From Desulfobaccales bacterium (GTDB taxonomy: Bacteria; Desulfobacterota; Desulfobaccia; Desulfobaccales; 0-14-0-80-60-11): a DNA stretch of 43,055 bases. Under the pieces are notes generated by a model that was not told the origin of the DNA, searched no databases, and saw only the letters and a program-made list of their open reading frames with translations. Within the stretch, counting starts at the first letter, position 1, and the number at the start of each line of letters is the position of its first letter. The stretch is from assembly GCA_041648175.1 (NCBI GenBank), contig JBAZPO010000024.1:1-43055 (forward strand), read 5' to 3'. The position numbers and the translations under genes are program-made. Below, one piece after another: positions 15,923 through 25,328 of the stretch.

Positions 15923-18900
15923 CTAAATCAACCCCAGCGCCGCATCCACCTGGGCTTCCAATTGTTCCGGCGTAAACCCGGCCACGTAAACGCCCTGCTT
16001 GGGACAGGTGGCCATGCACGAGCCGCAGCCCTTACACTGGATGGCGTTGACTTCTATGGACTTCTTGATTTCGCCGCCTTTCATGTATTCGATCAGCGTG
16101 ATGGCGCGGAACGGACAGGCGTCCACGCAGAAGGCGCAGCCGTCGCAGTTAGCGTCCACCGGAGTGGAGATGATGGAATCCATCAGCAAAGAGTCTTTGG
16201 ACAACACGGTGGTGGCTCGGGAGGCGCAGGCCAGGGCCTCGGCCACCGACTCCTGGATGGGTTTGGGATAATGGCACAGCCCGGTCAGGTAGATCCCTTC
16301 GGTGGAAGCCTCCACCGGCTTGATCTTGGCGTGGGCCTCGGTGAAAAAGCCCTCGGCGTTCAAGGGCACCTTGTAGAGTTCCGCCAGCGGCGCGTTATTG
16401 TGCGGAATGATAGCGGAGGCCAGAGTCAACAGATCCACCATGAGGCTCACCGGCTTCCCCAGGACCTGATCCACGACCGTGACTTTGAGGCGGCCGTCGG
16501 CTTCTTCCACCTGGGGCAGGTCGGCGAGACGGTAATGGATGAAGACCACGCCCAATTCCCGGGCCCGTTTGTAGAGCAGCTCCCGTTCGCCGTAAGTCCG
16601 CATATCCCGGTAGAGGATATAGACATCCATGTCCGGGTTCATGATTTTCAATTTGATGGCATTCTCTACGGAATGGGTGCAGCACACCTTGTTGCAATAA
16701 GGGCGCTCGGGGATACGGGACCCGACGCACTGAATAAAGGCAACCCCCTGGGCGTTCTTGAGCCGCTCGGTTGCCTGGAGGATTTCCGCATCCAGGTCCA
16801 GGCCGAGCAGGACATTGGGGTTCTGATTATAGAGATATTCACCTTCCGGCCGGTAGGGCTCGGCGCCGATGGCCAACACCACGATACCGTGCTGGATGAC
16901 CTCGTTATTAGAGAGCGTGGAGGTAAAATTACCCACTACGCCCGCCACTTCTTCGACAATCGCATCAAAGTGCAGCGAGATGTTGGGGTGCGAGGTCACC
17001 TTGCCGATCACAGCCTCCAGACGCGTGGAGACCAACCCGCCCCGCCAGGTGGTATGGAGCTTGCGGGCATTTCCGCCCAGTTGCTTTTTCCTCTCCACCA
17101 GATGCACTTGAAAACCCTGATCCGCCAGGCCCAAAGCGGAGGTCATGCCGGCCAGACCACCCCCCACCACCAGGGCCGTCTTGTTGATTGGCACTGAGAG
17201 GTATTCCAGGGGCTGGAGCAGGCGGGCTTTAGCCACGGCCATGCGGATCAGATCCTTGCATTTCTCCGTGGCCATCTCTGGCATCGTCTGATGGACCCAG
17301 GTGCATTGGTTGCGGATGTTGGCCATCTCAAAGAGGTATTTATTGAGACTCGCGGTACGGAGCATATCCTGGAAGATGGGTTGATGCGTGGAGGGACTGC
17401 ACGCCGCCACCACCACCCGGTTCAGATTGTTCTTTTTGATTACCTCGGCCATCTGGCTCTGGGCATCCTGGGAGCAACTGAACAGGTTGTCTTGCACATA
17501 GGCCACGTCGGGTATTTCTTTGGCATATTCTACCAAGGCGGGCACATCGGCGATGCCCCCGATGTTCAGGCCACAGTTGCACACAAAAACCCCCACCCGG
17601 ACCGGCTCTGCCGACACCTCCACTTCGGGAGGGTATGTCTTCTCTTTGGTTAAGGTGCCCCGGGCCGCAGTCAGGGCTCGGGTAGCGGCAGCCGCGGCGG
17701 CGCTCCCCTCCATCACCGACTGGGGGATGTCCTTGGGGCCGTTGAAGGCGCCGCAAGAATAGATTCCCTCACGTAGCGTCGAGGTCGGCGTGAAACAACT
17801 GGTCTCCACAAAGTTATTGGGACTCAGCGGAATCTCCAGTTTATTAGCCAGAGCCACCACATCCGGCGGAGTCACCATGCCCACCGACAAGACGACCATA
17901 TCGAAGACTTCGTCATGGACCTCGCCGGCTTCGGTGACGTACCGGACCTCGAGGTCGCCGGTATCACCCACCGGATTGATGGTGTGGACTCGGGACCGGA
18001 TCAGACGGGCCCCCTGGTCCTTAATGCGCACCATGTATTTTTCGAAATCCTTCCGAGGCGTGCGGATATCCATATAGAACAGGGCCATATCCAGGTGTTC
18101 CCCAATATGCTCCCGGGCGATGGCGGCCTGTTTCAAGGCTGCCATACAACAGAAATTGGAGCAGTACGGGTACTCGCCTTCCCGCTCGCTGCGCATACCC
18201 ACACAGTGGAGCCAGGCGATTTTTTGGGGTTCCTTGTGGTCAGAACGCCGCACTATGTGGCCGGCATAAGGGCCGCCGGGACTGAGGATGCGTTCAAATT
18301 CCAGACTGGTGTAGACATTAGGGTACTTACCGTAGCCATACGTCCCGATGCCGGTGGGGTCAAAGATTTTAAAACCGGGCGCCAGGATAACGGCCCCCAC
18401 ATTGAGTTCCTCGGTCTGGGATTGCATGCTGTGGTCGATGGCCCCGGCCTGGCACACGGCAACGCACTGCATACACTCGGAGCACGCCCCGCAGTTGAGG
18501 CAGCGGGTGGCTTCCCGTTGGGCCTGTTCCTCGGTGTATCCTTGGGAAATTTCATCAAAGCAGCTACAGGTATACTCCGGAGGCAAGGCGGCCATCACTT
18601 CCCGGGGCGCCCCGGTCTCATCTTTGGGAATCTCGGCCCAGCGTTTGTGGGCCTCTTTGCCCTCGGTCCGGCCCGCGGCCATATCTTCGCCCTTCAGATA
18701 GCGGTCGATGGATTCCGCGGCTTCGATACCGCCCCCTACCGCCTCGATGGCGATCCAGGGGCCGGTATGCACATCGCCCCCGGCAAACACGCCGGGCCGG
18801 GAGGTCTCGTAGGTGATTTCGTTCACCTCAATGGTGCCCCAGCGGGACGTCTTGACGCCGCAGGCGGCAAGCGCATTCTGAGCCGCTTCCTGCCCGATGG

Positions 18901-20368
18901 CCGGCACAATCATGTCCACCGGCAGCTCAAAGGTGGCGCCTTCGATGGGCACCGGTTTGCGCCGGCCCGAAGCATCGGGCTCGCCCAACTCCATCTTCTG
19001 GCAGATGAGACCCGTGACTTTTACGACAGAGCCGTCTTTGCCGGTCACCGCTTTTACCGGCGCGGCCAGGTAGACGATTTCCACGCCCTCACACATGGCC
19101 TGTTCAATTTCATGGGCAAAAGCGGGCATCTCCTCCCGGGAACGGCGGTAGACGATGGTCACTTCCGACCCCAGGCGCCGGGCGGTGCAGGCCACGTCAA
19201 TGGCCACATTGCCGCCGCCGATGACCGCCAGCCTTTTCCCCACCGTCAGCGGTTCGCCCAGGTTCTGCCGCCGCAGGAATTCCACGCCCTGAATGACGCC
19301 ATTGGCGTCTTCGTTGTCAATCCCCAGGGGTTTGCCAACGTGGCAGCCGATCCCCAGAAAAGCAGCTTTATAACCATTTTCCAGCAGTTCGTCCAGGGTG
19401 AAATCCCGGCCCAGGGCGGTACCGGTTTTCAGTTCCACCCCCAGGCGCAGGATGTTATTGATTTCCTGATCCAGAATATCCTTGGGCAGCCGGTAGTCGG
19501 GAATGCCCACCCGCAACATGCCGCCGGGTTTGGGCAGGGCCTCGAAGATGGTGGGGCGATAACCCTTCAGCGCCAGGTGATAGGCGCAAGCCAGGCCCGC
19601 CGGGCCGGAGCCGATAATGGCCACCTTTTCGCTTTTGGCTTCCACCAGGGGCGGGGTGATGCTGGCCAGGTCCACCTGGTCCGCAGCAAAGCGTTTCAAG
19701 TTGCAAATCGCCACGGCCTCATCCATCTCGGCCCGGCGGCATTTGGTTTCGCAGGGATGGGGGCAGACCCGGCCCAGAACCCCGGGCAGGGGCAGCCGTT
19801 CCATGATAAGCTTCACGGCTTCGGCGTATTTGCCCATCTTGATGAGCTGGACGTAGCCCTGGACATTGATCTCCGCGGGACAGGTCAGGGTGCAGGGGGC
19901 CCGGTCCAGCTTCTTGATGGTAAAGGCTGAGGGAATCGCCTGGGGGTAGAGACGATAGATGGCCTTATTTTCGTCCAGACCCAGATTAAATTGGTTGGAC
20001 ATCTCCACCGGACACACTTTGACGCACTCACCGCAACCCGTGCATTTCTCCAGGTTGACGTAGCGGGCTTGCCTATCCAGGGTGACCGTGAGATTCCCGG
20101 CCTCACCGGTGACATCACTTAATTCGGTGAGGGCGTGGACTTCGATGTTCGCGTGCCGGCCGACCTCGACCAGCTTGGGCGAGATAATTCACATGGCGCA
20201 GTCATTGGTGGGAAAGGTCTTGTCGATCTGCGCCATGGTGCCGCCGATGGCCGGGCTCTTCTCCACCAAATGGACGAAATAGCCCGCGTTGGCCAAATCC
20301 AGCGACGCCTGCATCCCGGCAATACCGCCACCGACAACCATCACCGATCCCAAAACTTTGTCGGACAT
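15923..20368 (-). CDS. hdrA: HdrA-GltD-HdrA fusion flavoprotein with selenocysteine
   Basis: A 1,481-aa flavin/iron-sulfur protein. Residues 1-120: HdrA N-terminus with FAD motif GGGIAG (13-18), selenocysteine at 60 (TGA 20189-20191, context NDCAM-U-IISPK) and a [4Fe-4S] motif CTGCGECVKVCP (109-120). About 155-560: GltD-like module with N-terminal Cys clusters, FAD motif GSGPAG (253-258) and a second nucleotide motif GGGN (384-387). About 620-900: [4Fe-4S] site and the rest of the first HdrA. About 923-1400: a second HdrA-like module (GGGLAG near 1069). The end holds two ferredoxin clusters (from 1408 and 1445). It probably takes electrons from MvhD; NAD(P)H is a likely partner by inference. 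AAGGAT precedes ATG 20368. Confidence 0.93.
20155..20174 (-). promoter_or_regulatory. Putative bacterial SECIS of hdrA
   Basis: Starting 14 nt after the UGA, GCUGGUC pairs with GGCCGGC (two G-U pairs) around the loop GAGGUC. The loop includes GGUC, the apical sequence of the E. coli fdhF SECIS, and lies 21 nt from the UGA. Confidence 0.75.
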
Positions 20369-20668
20369 AACACATCCTTGATGCTATTGATTTATAAAGA
20401 CTTGAGCTCTTGTGAGATTACGAATTAATTATCTTAAGTTCATCTTAAATATATGCACCCATTTTTGTCAAGAAGAAATTTTGGGGTAAACCACCCCCTT
20501 GCCGGTTCATAGCGAACCTGCTTCAACCCTGTTTGTTTTGCTATTTCCATGCCAATGGTTCTATTACATTTTTCAACACGATTAAGGTAAGTTAGTGTGT
20601 CCCACTGTGTCTTTATCCCCGCAAGTTGGACAAATTGCCCCAGGCCAGGGGGAAGAATGTACCAGCCT
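20369..20668. other. hdrA upstream region
   Basis: About 300 nt between the DUF2284 gene and hdrA. The part next to hdrA is AT-rich and holds a candidate promoter (20444-20471). The 79-codon minus frame at 20440-20679 overlaps it and is not supported as a gene. Confidence 0.6.
20444..20471 (-). promoter_or_regulatory. Candidate sigma-70 promoter of hdrA-mvh
   Basis: On the minus strand a consensus TTGACA (20466-20471) is followed after 16 nt by TTTAAG (20444-20449; four of six matches to TATAAT) in AT-rich DNA, with about 75 nt to the hdrA start. It would let hdrA-mvhDGA be transcribed separately from the DUF2284 gene. Confidence 0.45.
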
Positions 20669-21316
20669 TTATTGCACAATCACGATACCCGCCAGGGTGC
20701 CCTTGGGCATATCTTCGGGCTTGGCCCCGCTGCCGATGGGATAAATGTCCCAGCCGGCCTGGGCCGCCATCTTGTAGACGTCGATACCCACGGCCTCCAT
20801 GGACGGCCGTGACTTCAAAGAAAACCGGCACTTTTTGCCTTCCATGGCCAGGCAGCCCTCCTGCTGGCCGCAGAAGGTATGGCGGCAAGATCCGGCCGCA
20901 AAACCGAAGGCCAGGTAGTGACCGTCGTAAAAGGCCATGGACTCTACCTCGTTGACGATCTTATAGATCAACTGATAAGCCGCCACCCGCTCTTTGATGG
21001 TCGCCTTGTCCCGGACGATGACTTCCGGCGGCACGTCCATAATGAAAAACACGGCCCAGTGGTATTTATCCAGCAGGGCCTGAAGTTCTGCCGGCTTCAT
21101 GGTATTGGGGGGACATTGCGCACTCACCCCGTAGCCGAAACACCGGGGAATCTGGCACTTGAGAGTCACCCGCTCATCTACGACGATGTCTGCGGCTTTA
21201 ACGATCTTGGCCTGGGTAGCTCCCAGCTCCAGGGCGCGCTCCCGGTATCGCTCCAGATCCTGGAGCAAACGGCCCTCCTGCATATCCACCGTGATCTTCT
21301 CCACTTTCCGGCCCAT
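20669..21316 (-). CDS. DUF2284 metal-binding protein
   Basis: A 215-aa cytoplasmic protein of the DUF2284 family, predicted to bind metal or iron-sulfur through conserved cysteines. Visible motifs: CQIPRCFGYGVSAQCPPNT (first Cys group) and SCRHTFCGQQEGC plus KKC (second group). The biochemical role is unknown. GGGAGGA precedes the ATG. It is co-directional with hdrA, 300 nt upstream, so a link to the hydrogenase/HdrA system is plausible but unproven. Confidence 0.85.
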   Translation of the reverse strand: MGRKVEKITVDMQEGRLLQDLERYRERALELGATQAKIVKAADIVVDERVTLKCQIPRCFGYGVSAQCPPNTMKPAELQALLDKYHWAVFFIMDVPPEVIVRDKATIKERVAAYQLIYKIVNEVESMAFYDGHYLAFGFAAGSCRHTFCGQQEGCLAMEGKKCRFSLKSRPSMEAVGIDVYKMAAQAGWDIYPIGSGAKPEDMPKGTLAGIVIVQ

Positions 21317-21487
21317 ACGTCCTCCCTGTTAGGTATGAAGGTTCATGACTGCATTATCCATCTTCTTGTTGCGGTTGACTTAAAGAATCCCGTCCGCTGA
21401 CGTTCCTATACTCCACCGCAGGCACCCGGCGCTATGATTGGGACCGCATTCCGTTTTCATTTCTTCTTTTCAATTGACCCCTACTAC

Positions 21488-21613
21488 AAGCCATTTCAAA
21501 ACCTGCTCCGATAAGAATTGTCATCCTGAGGCAGCAAAGAATCTTATATTTTAACAAGTTAAGAGTCTTCGCTTGGTTCAGGATGACAGAGAAAAACGGT
21601 TTTGAAATGGCTT
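21488..21613. repeat. MITE-like element with 16-bp terminal inverted repeats
   Basis: AAGCCATTTCAAAACC at 21488-21503 is perfectly inverted at 21598-21613, bounding 126 bp. Nested inside is a second inverted pair, TGTCATCCTGA near 21519 and TCAGGATGACA near 21578. The inner sequence resembles the widespread TGTCATCCTGAGG-type intergenic repeats. Confidence 0.7.
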
Positions 21614-21630
21614 TTAGTCCCTCAAAACAA

Positions 21631-22032
21631 CCCCAAAAATCGCTGAAAATGGCCGGGCGCGGGCCGATTGTGGGGGCAAACCCGGCACATGTGCCGGGAC
21701 ATTGCCGAGGTATCCTCGCCATATACCCGGTCTAAACCCGCGTGCAAGTGCGTTCCGGTCGAGGCGGTCCCGAGGTTGTCACACGCTTGTCCCGCCCCTG
21801 TCCCGGGGTAAAAATCCGGCTTCCGTGATATTTAGTCTTTAATATCAATAAATTAATGATGAGCTGGCATCCTCGTGCCGGGACACGGCACAGGCGGGAC
21901 GGCTGGAGTCTGCCGATTTTTCTCAGGTTGGCTAGCAGTGATCCGCTTTTATCCCGGCAAGTCATGGAGACAGCATAAACTCAGAACTGTGACGGCATCC
22001 AGCAATGATGAGGAAAGTGACAGCTTTTTTTT
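21631..22032. repeat. Long dispersed repeat, copy B (inverted to copy A)
   Basis: Its reverse complement aligns with 205-598. It contains a perfect palindrome, CCCGGCACATGTGCCGGG (near 21681-21698), and GTGCCG-TGTCC-CGGCAC (near 21873-21889), each only partly preserved in copy A. The copy lies between two direct copies of GGTTTTGAAAT[G/A]GCTT (21598-21613 and 22088-22103). Confidence 0.7.
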
Positions 22033-22101
22033 GCAAGTGCGGACATGATCAGGGTTGCAACCACACCATAAATTTATGAGGAACTGAGGTTTTGAAATAG
22101 C

Positions 22102-24036
22102 TTATAACCTCCTTGCTCTAAAAAACACCACTCCCAACGGCGGTAACGTCAGATTCAAGGAATGGGTCCGGCCATGGCAAGGGATCGGCGTGGCCTCCTG
22201 GCCGCCCAGATTGCCATGGCCGCTGCCCCCATAGTCCCAGGCATCGCTGTTCAGCACCTCTTGCCAGAACCCACCGGCAGGCACCCCCACCCGATAATGG
22301 TGCCGGGGCACCGGGGTGAAATTGCAAGCCACCAGCATCATTTCTCCTTCTCGCCCCTTCCTGAGGAAGGTAATGACACTCTGGATCACGTCATTGCAGT
22401 CGATCCACTCGAACCCCGCAGGGCTAAAATCCTGAGCAAATAGAGCCGGTTCCTGGCAATAGACCCGGTTCAAATCTTCTACCCACCTTTGTAAGGCCGC
22501 GTGCCTGGGGTCGTCCAGCAGGTGCCAGTCCAGGGAGGCTTCATGGTACCATTCCGACCATTGTCCGAACTCGCCCCCCATAAAGAGCAGCTTCTTGCCG
22601 GGCTGGCCGTACATATACCCGAAGAGTAGCCTGAGATTAGCAAACTTCTGCCAGTCGTCCCCGGGCATCTTAGCCAAAAGCGACCCCTTGCCGTAGACCA
22701 CCTCGTCGTGGGACAGGGGCAGGAGGAAATTTTCGTGGAAGGCGTATAGCATCCGGAAGGTCAGGGTGTTGTGGTGGAACTTCCGATAGACCGGATCCAC
22801 GCTCATATATCTCAGGGTATCGTGCATCCAGCCCATGTCCCACTTGAGGCCGAAGCCCAGGCCCCCCACATAGATGGGGCGGGAGACCATGGGCCAGTCG
22901 GTGGATTCTTCGGCCATGGTCTGGACGTCGGGATAGCTCTTATAGACCTCGGTATTGAACTGGCGCAGGAAGGCGATGGCTTCCAAATCCTCCCGGCCGC
23001 CGTACTGGTTGGGCAGCCATTCCCCCTCTTTGCGAGAATAATCAAGGTAGAGCATGGAGGCCACTGCGTCCACCCGGATGCCGTCGGCGTGATAGCGGTC
23101 CAGCCAGAACAGGGCGCTGCTCATCAGGAAACACCGCACCTCATTGCGGCCGAAGTTGAAAATAGAGCTGCGCCAATCGGGATGAAACCCTTTGCGGGGG
23201 TCGGCGTGCTCATAGAGGTGGGTGCCGTCGAAGAAGCCGGGGCCGTGCTCATCCGCGGGAAAGTGGGAAGGCACCCAGTCCAGGATGACGCCTATGCCGT
23301 GCTGGTGCAGGTAATCCACCAGGAACATGAAATCCTGGGGAGTGCCGTAGCGGCTGGTGGGGGCGAAATAGCCGGTGGTCTGGTAGCCCCAGGAGCCGTA
23401 AAAAGGATGCTCCATGATCGGCAAAAGTTCCACGTGGGTAAAACCCAGGCGCTGGACGTGCCCGGCCAACAACGGGGCCAGTTCCCGGTAGGTCAGGGAG
23501 CGGTTGCCCTCCTCCGGCACTCGCCGCCAGGACCCCAGGTGCACCTCATAGACCGACATGGGACCGTCCAGGGCGTTTTTCCGGTAGCGGCCTGCCATCC
23601 AGTCTCCATCTTCCCAGGCGTAGTCCAGGTCCCAGACGATGGAGGCGGTGCGGGGCGGACCTTCCAGAGAAAAGGCGAAAGGGTCGGCCTTGTCCACCCG
23701 GTAGGCGCCATATTTGGAGGCCAGGTGGTACTTGTACAGCGACCCTGCCGGAAGACCCGGGATAAATCCTTCCCAGATACCCGATTGGGCTCTGTTTCCC
23801 AAGGGATGGCTGCTCTTGCTCCAGCCGTTGAAATCACCGCTGACCCAGACCTGCTGTGCATCCGGGGCCCAGACGGCAAAATAGGTTCCCAGGGGCTCGG
23901 GCTCTTTCAAGACGTGCGCACCCAATTTATGATAAAGGCGGTAGTGGCTGCCTTCGTTAAAGAGGTAAAGGTCGTCGTCGGTCAACAGCGAGACGTCATA
24001 CCGCACCGCGCCTGGAGGAGTCTTGGTTTTTGCCAT
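22102..24036 (-). CDS. glgB: 1,4-alpha-glucan branching enzyme GlgB
   Basis: Forms alpha-1,6 branches in glycogen (644 aa, within the family range). The N-terminal half has a carbohydrate-binding (CBM48) domain (GTYFAVWAPDAQQVWVSGDF), followed by the GH13 barrel. Catalytic nucleophile Asp in GIRVDAVASMLY, acid/base Glu in TMAEESTDWP and the third Asp in LSHDEVVYGKGS are all present. A C-terminal beta domain follows. The ribosome-binding site is weak (AATAGG). No other glycogen genes are adjacent. A terminator of the upstream VPIPA gene separates it from that gene. Confidence 0.95.
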   Translation of the reverse strand: MAKTKTPPGAVRYDVSLLTDDDLYLFNEGSHYRLYHKLGAHVLKEPEPLGTYFAVWAPDAQQVWVSGDFNGWSKSSHPLGNRAQSGIWEGFIPGLPAGSLYKYHLASKYGAYRVDKADPFAFSLEGPPRTASIVWDLDYAWEDGDWMAGRYRKNALDGPMSVYEVHLGSWRRVPEEGNRSLTYRELAPLLAGHVQRLGFTHVELLPIMEHPFYGSWGYQTTGYFAPTSRYGTPQDFMFLVDYLHQHGIGVILDWVPSHFPADEHGPGFFDGTHLYEHADPRKGFHPDWRSSIFNFGRNEVRCFLMSSALFWLDRYHADGIRVDAVASMLYLDYSRKEGEWLPNQYGGREDLEAIAFLRQFNTEVYKSYPDVQTMAEESTDWPMVSRPIYVGGLGFGLKWDMGWMHDTLRYMSVDPVYRKFHHNTLTFRMLYAFHENFLLPLSHDEVVYGKGSLLAKMPGDDWQKFANLRLLFGYMYGQPGKKLLFMGGEFGQWSEWYHEASLDWHLLDDPRHAALQRWVEDLNRVYCQEPALFAQDFSPAGFEWIDCNDVIQSVITFLRKGREGEMMLVACNFTPVPRHHYRVGVPAGGFWQEVLNSDAWDYGGSGHGNLGGQEATPIPCHGRTHSLNLTLPPLGVVFFRARRL

Positions 24037-24134
24037 AGCCTATTTTTCTCGATTTAGCCCGGTAATGCAAGGATTAGCTGCACGGCCTGAGAGAGATATG
24101 CCGTCGTAGCGGCGGGCCTTGGCTCCCGCGCATG

Positions 24135-24166
24135 AAAAAAGGCGGGGTCATTTCTGACCCCGCCTT
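24135..24166 (-). terminator. Terminator of first VPIPA-CTERM gene
   Basis: A perfect 12-bp stem (AAGGCGGGGTCA with its complement) and 4-nt loop are followed on the minus strand by six T. Confidence 0.88.
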
Positions 24167-24197
24167 ACTGGGAGGGAACGCAACAGAACTTATGACC

Positions 24198-24827
24198 TTA
24201 CTTGCGCCGCCAACCAAGCAGGCCCAGGCCAAGGAGGCCAGAGCCAAACAGCGGCAGGGCCGCAGGAATGGGCACCGCGGTGGCGATCTGCCGGCAGAGC
24301 ATGATAGCCCCTTCATCGGGGAGGCCCGTCAAATCCAGACCCAAGGTTACGTGGAGGGTTTCACCCGGGGCGATGAGACTGCCCCCCGGGGGGTCATAGA
24401 AAAAGTCTATCTCGGTGTTGCCGAAGGTATCCTTGCCTTTGAATTCGGCGGAACTGGTATTGGGGTCTCTGATGACCTGGCCCACATCGCTGAAGATGAA
24501 GTGGTAGTCAGACCAGGTATAGGGGCTGGTGTTGGTAATGTCCCAGGTGATTTGAAAATTGTTATCACCGGCGTCATCGGCGTTAAAAATGATCTCCTTA
24601 TCAAACCAGATCGGGGGGCCAGGGAGGTTGACGACCGCATAGCCGTCGTGCGACGGGAAGGGAATCAACGACAGGGCGTTGTAATCCTCCTTAACATTGT
24701 GGCCGCTCACTTCGGTGATGAAATAAGGATCGCCCGAGATATTGACGACGTTGAACGCCGACGCCTGCATGGCCAGGCCGAACACCAGCACCAGGCTCAA
24801 GACCAAAGCAATTGAAATTTTTCTCAT
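24198..24827 (-). CDS. Exported VPxPA-CTERM protein 1
   Basis: A 209-aa exported protein. It has an N-terminal signal peptide ending MQASA and a C-terminal sorting signal: VPIPAALPLFGSG, a hydrophobic stretch and the basic end WRRK. This matches the VPLPA/PEP-CTERM class processed by exosortase-like enzymes. The mature part is related to that of the next gene (SHDGYAVV, FDKEI, NTSPYTWSDYHF), so the pair arose by duplication. Its role is probably extracellular or surface matrix; no enzyme motif is seen. GAGGAGG precedes the ATG. No exosortase is in the window. Confidence 0.88.
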   Translation of the reverse strand: MRKISIALVLSLVLVFGLAMQASAFNVVNISGDPYFITEVSGHNVKEDYNALSLIPFPSHDGYAVVNLPGPPIWFDKEIIFNADDAGDNNFQITWDITNTSPYTWSDYHFIFSDVGQVIRDPNTSSAEFKGKDTFGNTEIDFFYDPPGGSLIAPGETLHVTLGLDLTGLPDEGAIMLCRQIATAVPIPAALPLFGSGLLGLGLLGWRRK

Positions 24828-25265
24828 ATTTCCTCCTCATTTAATGCCCTAGCTTTTTTTAACCGGTTAAGAGGAAAATTCCACTTCCAATCTGGATTGA
24901 CCGCTCCTTACCTCCTTCTTAAAAAGATTAACCGGATTATCGCCTCGGGCCAGCCGGTTATCTCATCCATGAGACCTGTAGCTTTTGAGGCCTCTTACGA
25001 GACATATGTGTAAATATTTATATAAATATTAATGTAATAGAAGTCAACTAATAGATAATTTTATTAAAAATAATTACAATGTGATTAGCACTATCTTTAA
25101 GGCATGGGTGGTTTTGAAATATGGTTATAATTTATTAATAATTAATGGTGGTTAGTTAATGAAGCGAAGGCCAGTGGGCGGAGGTCTTAAAAGAGATTGA
25201 GCTTGGGAAATTTATCAAGCAGCAGGCGAATAAGCTGGCGCGACCGTAAAAATTTGCGGGAAATC
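24828..25265. other. AT-rich spacer upstream of VPIPA gene 1
   Basis: Probably the promoter/leader region of the first VPIPA gene. A very AT-rich core (about 25010-25140) contains another GGTTTTGAAATA motif near 25110. I identified no promoter with confidence. Confidence 0.5.
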
Positions 25266-25293
25266 AAAAATGCAGGGTCATCCCTGACCCTGC
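25266..25293 (-). terminator. Terminator of second VPIPA-CTERM gene
   Basis: A 9-bp stem (GCAGGGTCA with its complement, loop of 4) is followed on the minus strand by five T. It resembles the terminator of the paralogue at 24135-24166, so the duplication may include it. Confidence 0.82.
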
Positions 25294-25328
25294 CGTTAAA
25301 CCCATATCATTTGGTAAAATCTATGATT

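Larger units (their letters stand above)
21317..22101. other. Repeat-rich spacer between glgB and DUF2284 gene
   Basis: No supported gene. It holds a MITE-like element (21488-21613), the second copy of the long dispersed repeat (21631-22032) and a further copy of the GGTTTTGAAAT motif at 22088-22103, which runs into the glgB stop codon. Confidence 0.7.

Noticed and set aside
17915..19930. Long plus-strand frame (671 codons) antisense to hdrA
   Set aside because: Shadow of the real GC-rich gene. Its translation shows no family motifs, and hdrA on the other strand is unmistakable.
20440..20679. Minus-strand frame of 79 codons upstream of hdrA
   Set aside because: Overlaps the end of the DUF2284 gene and the probable hdrA promoter, with no ribosome-binding site or family similarity seen.
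22771..24057. Plus-strand frame of 428 codons
   Set aside because: Antisense shadow of glgB.
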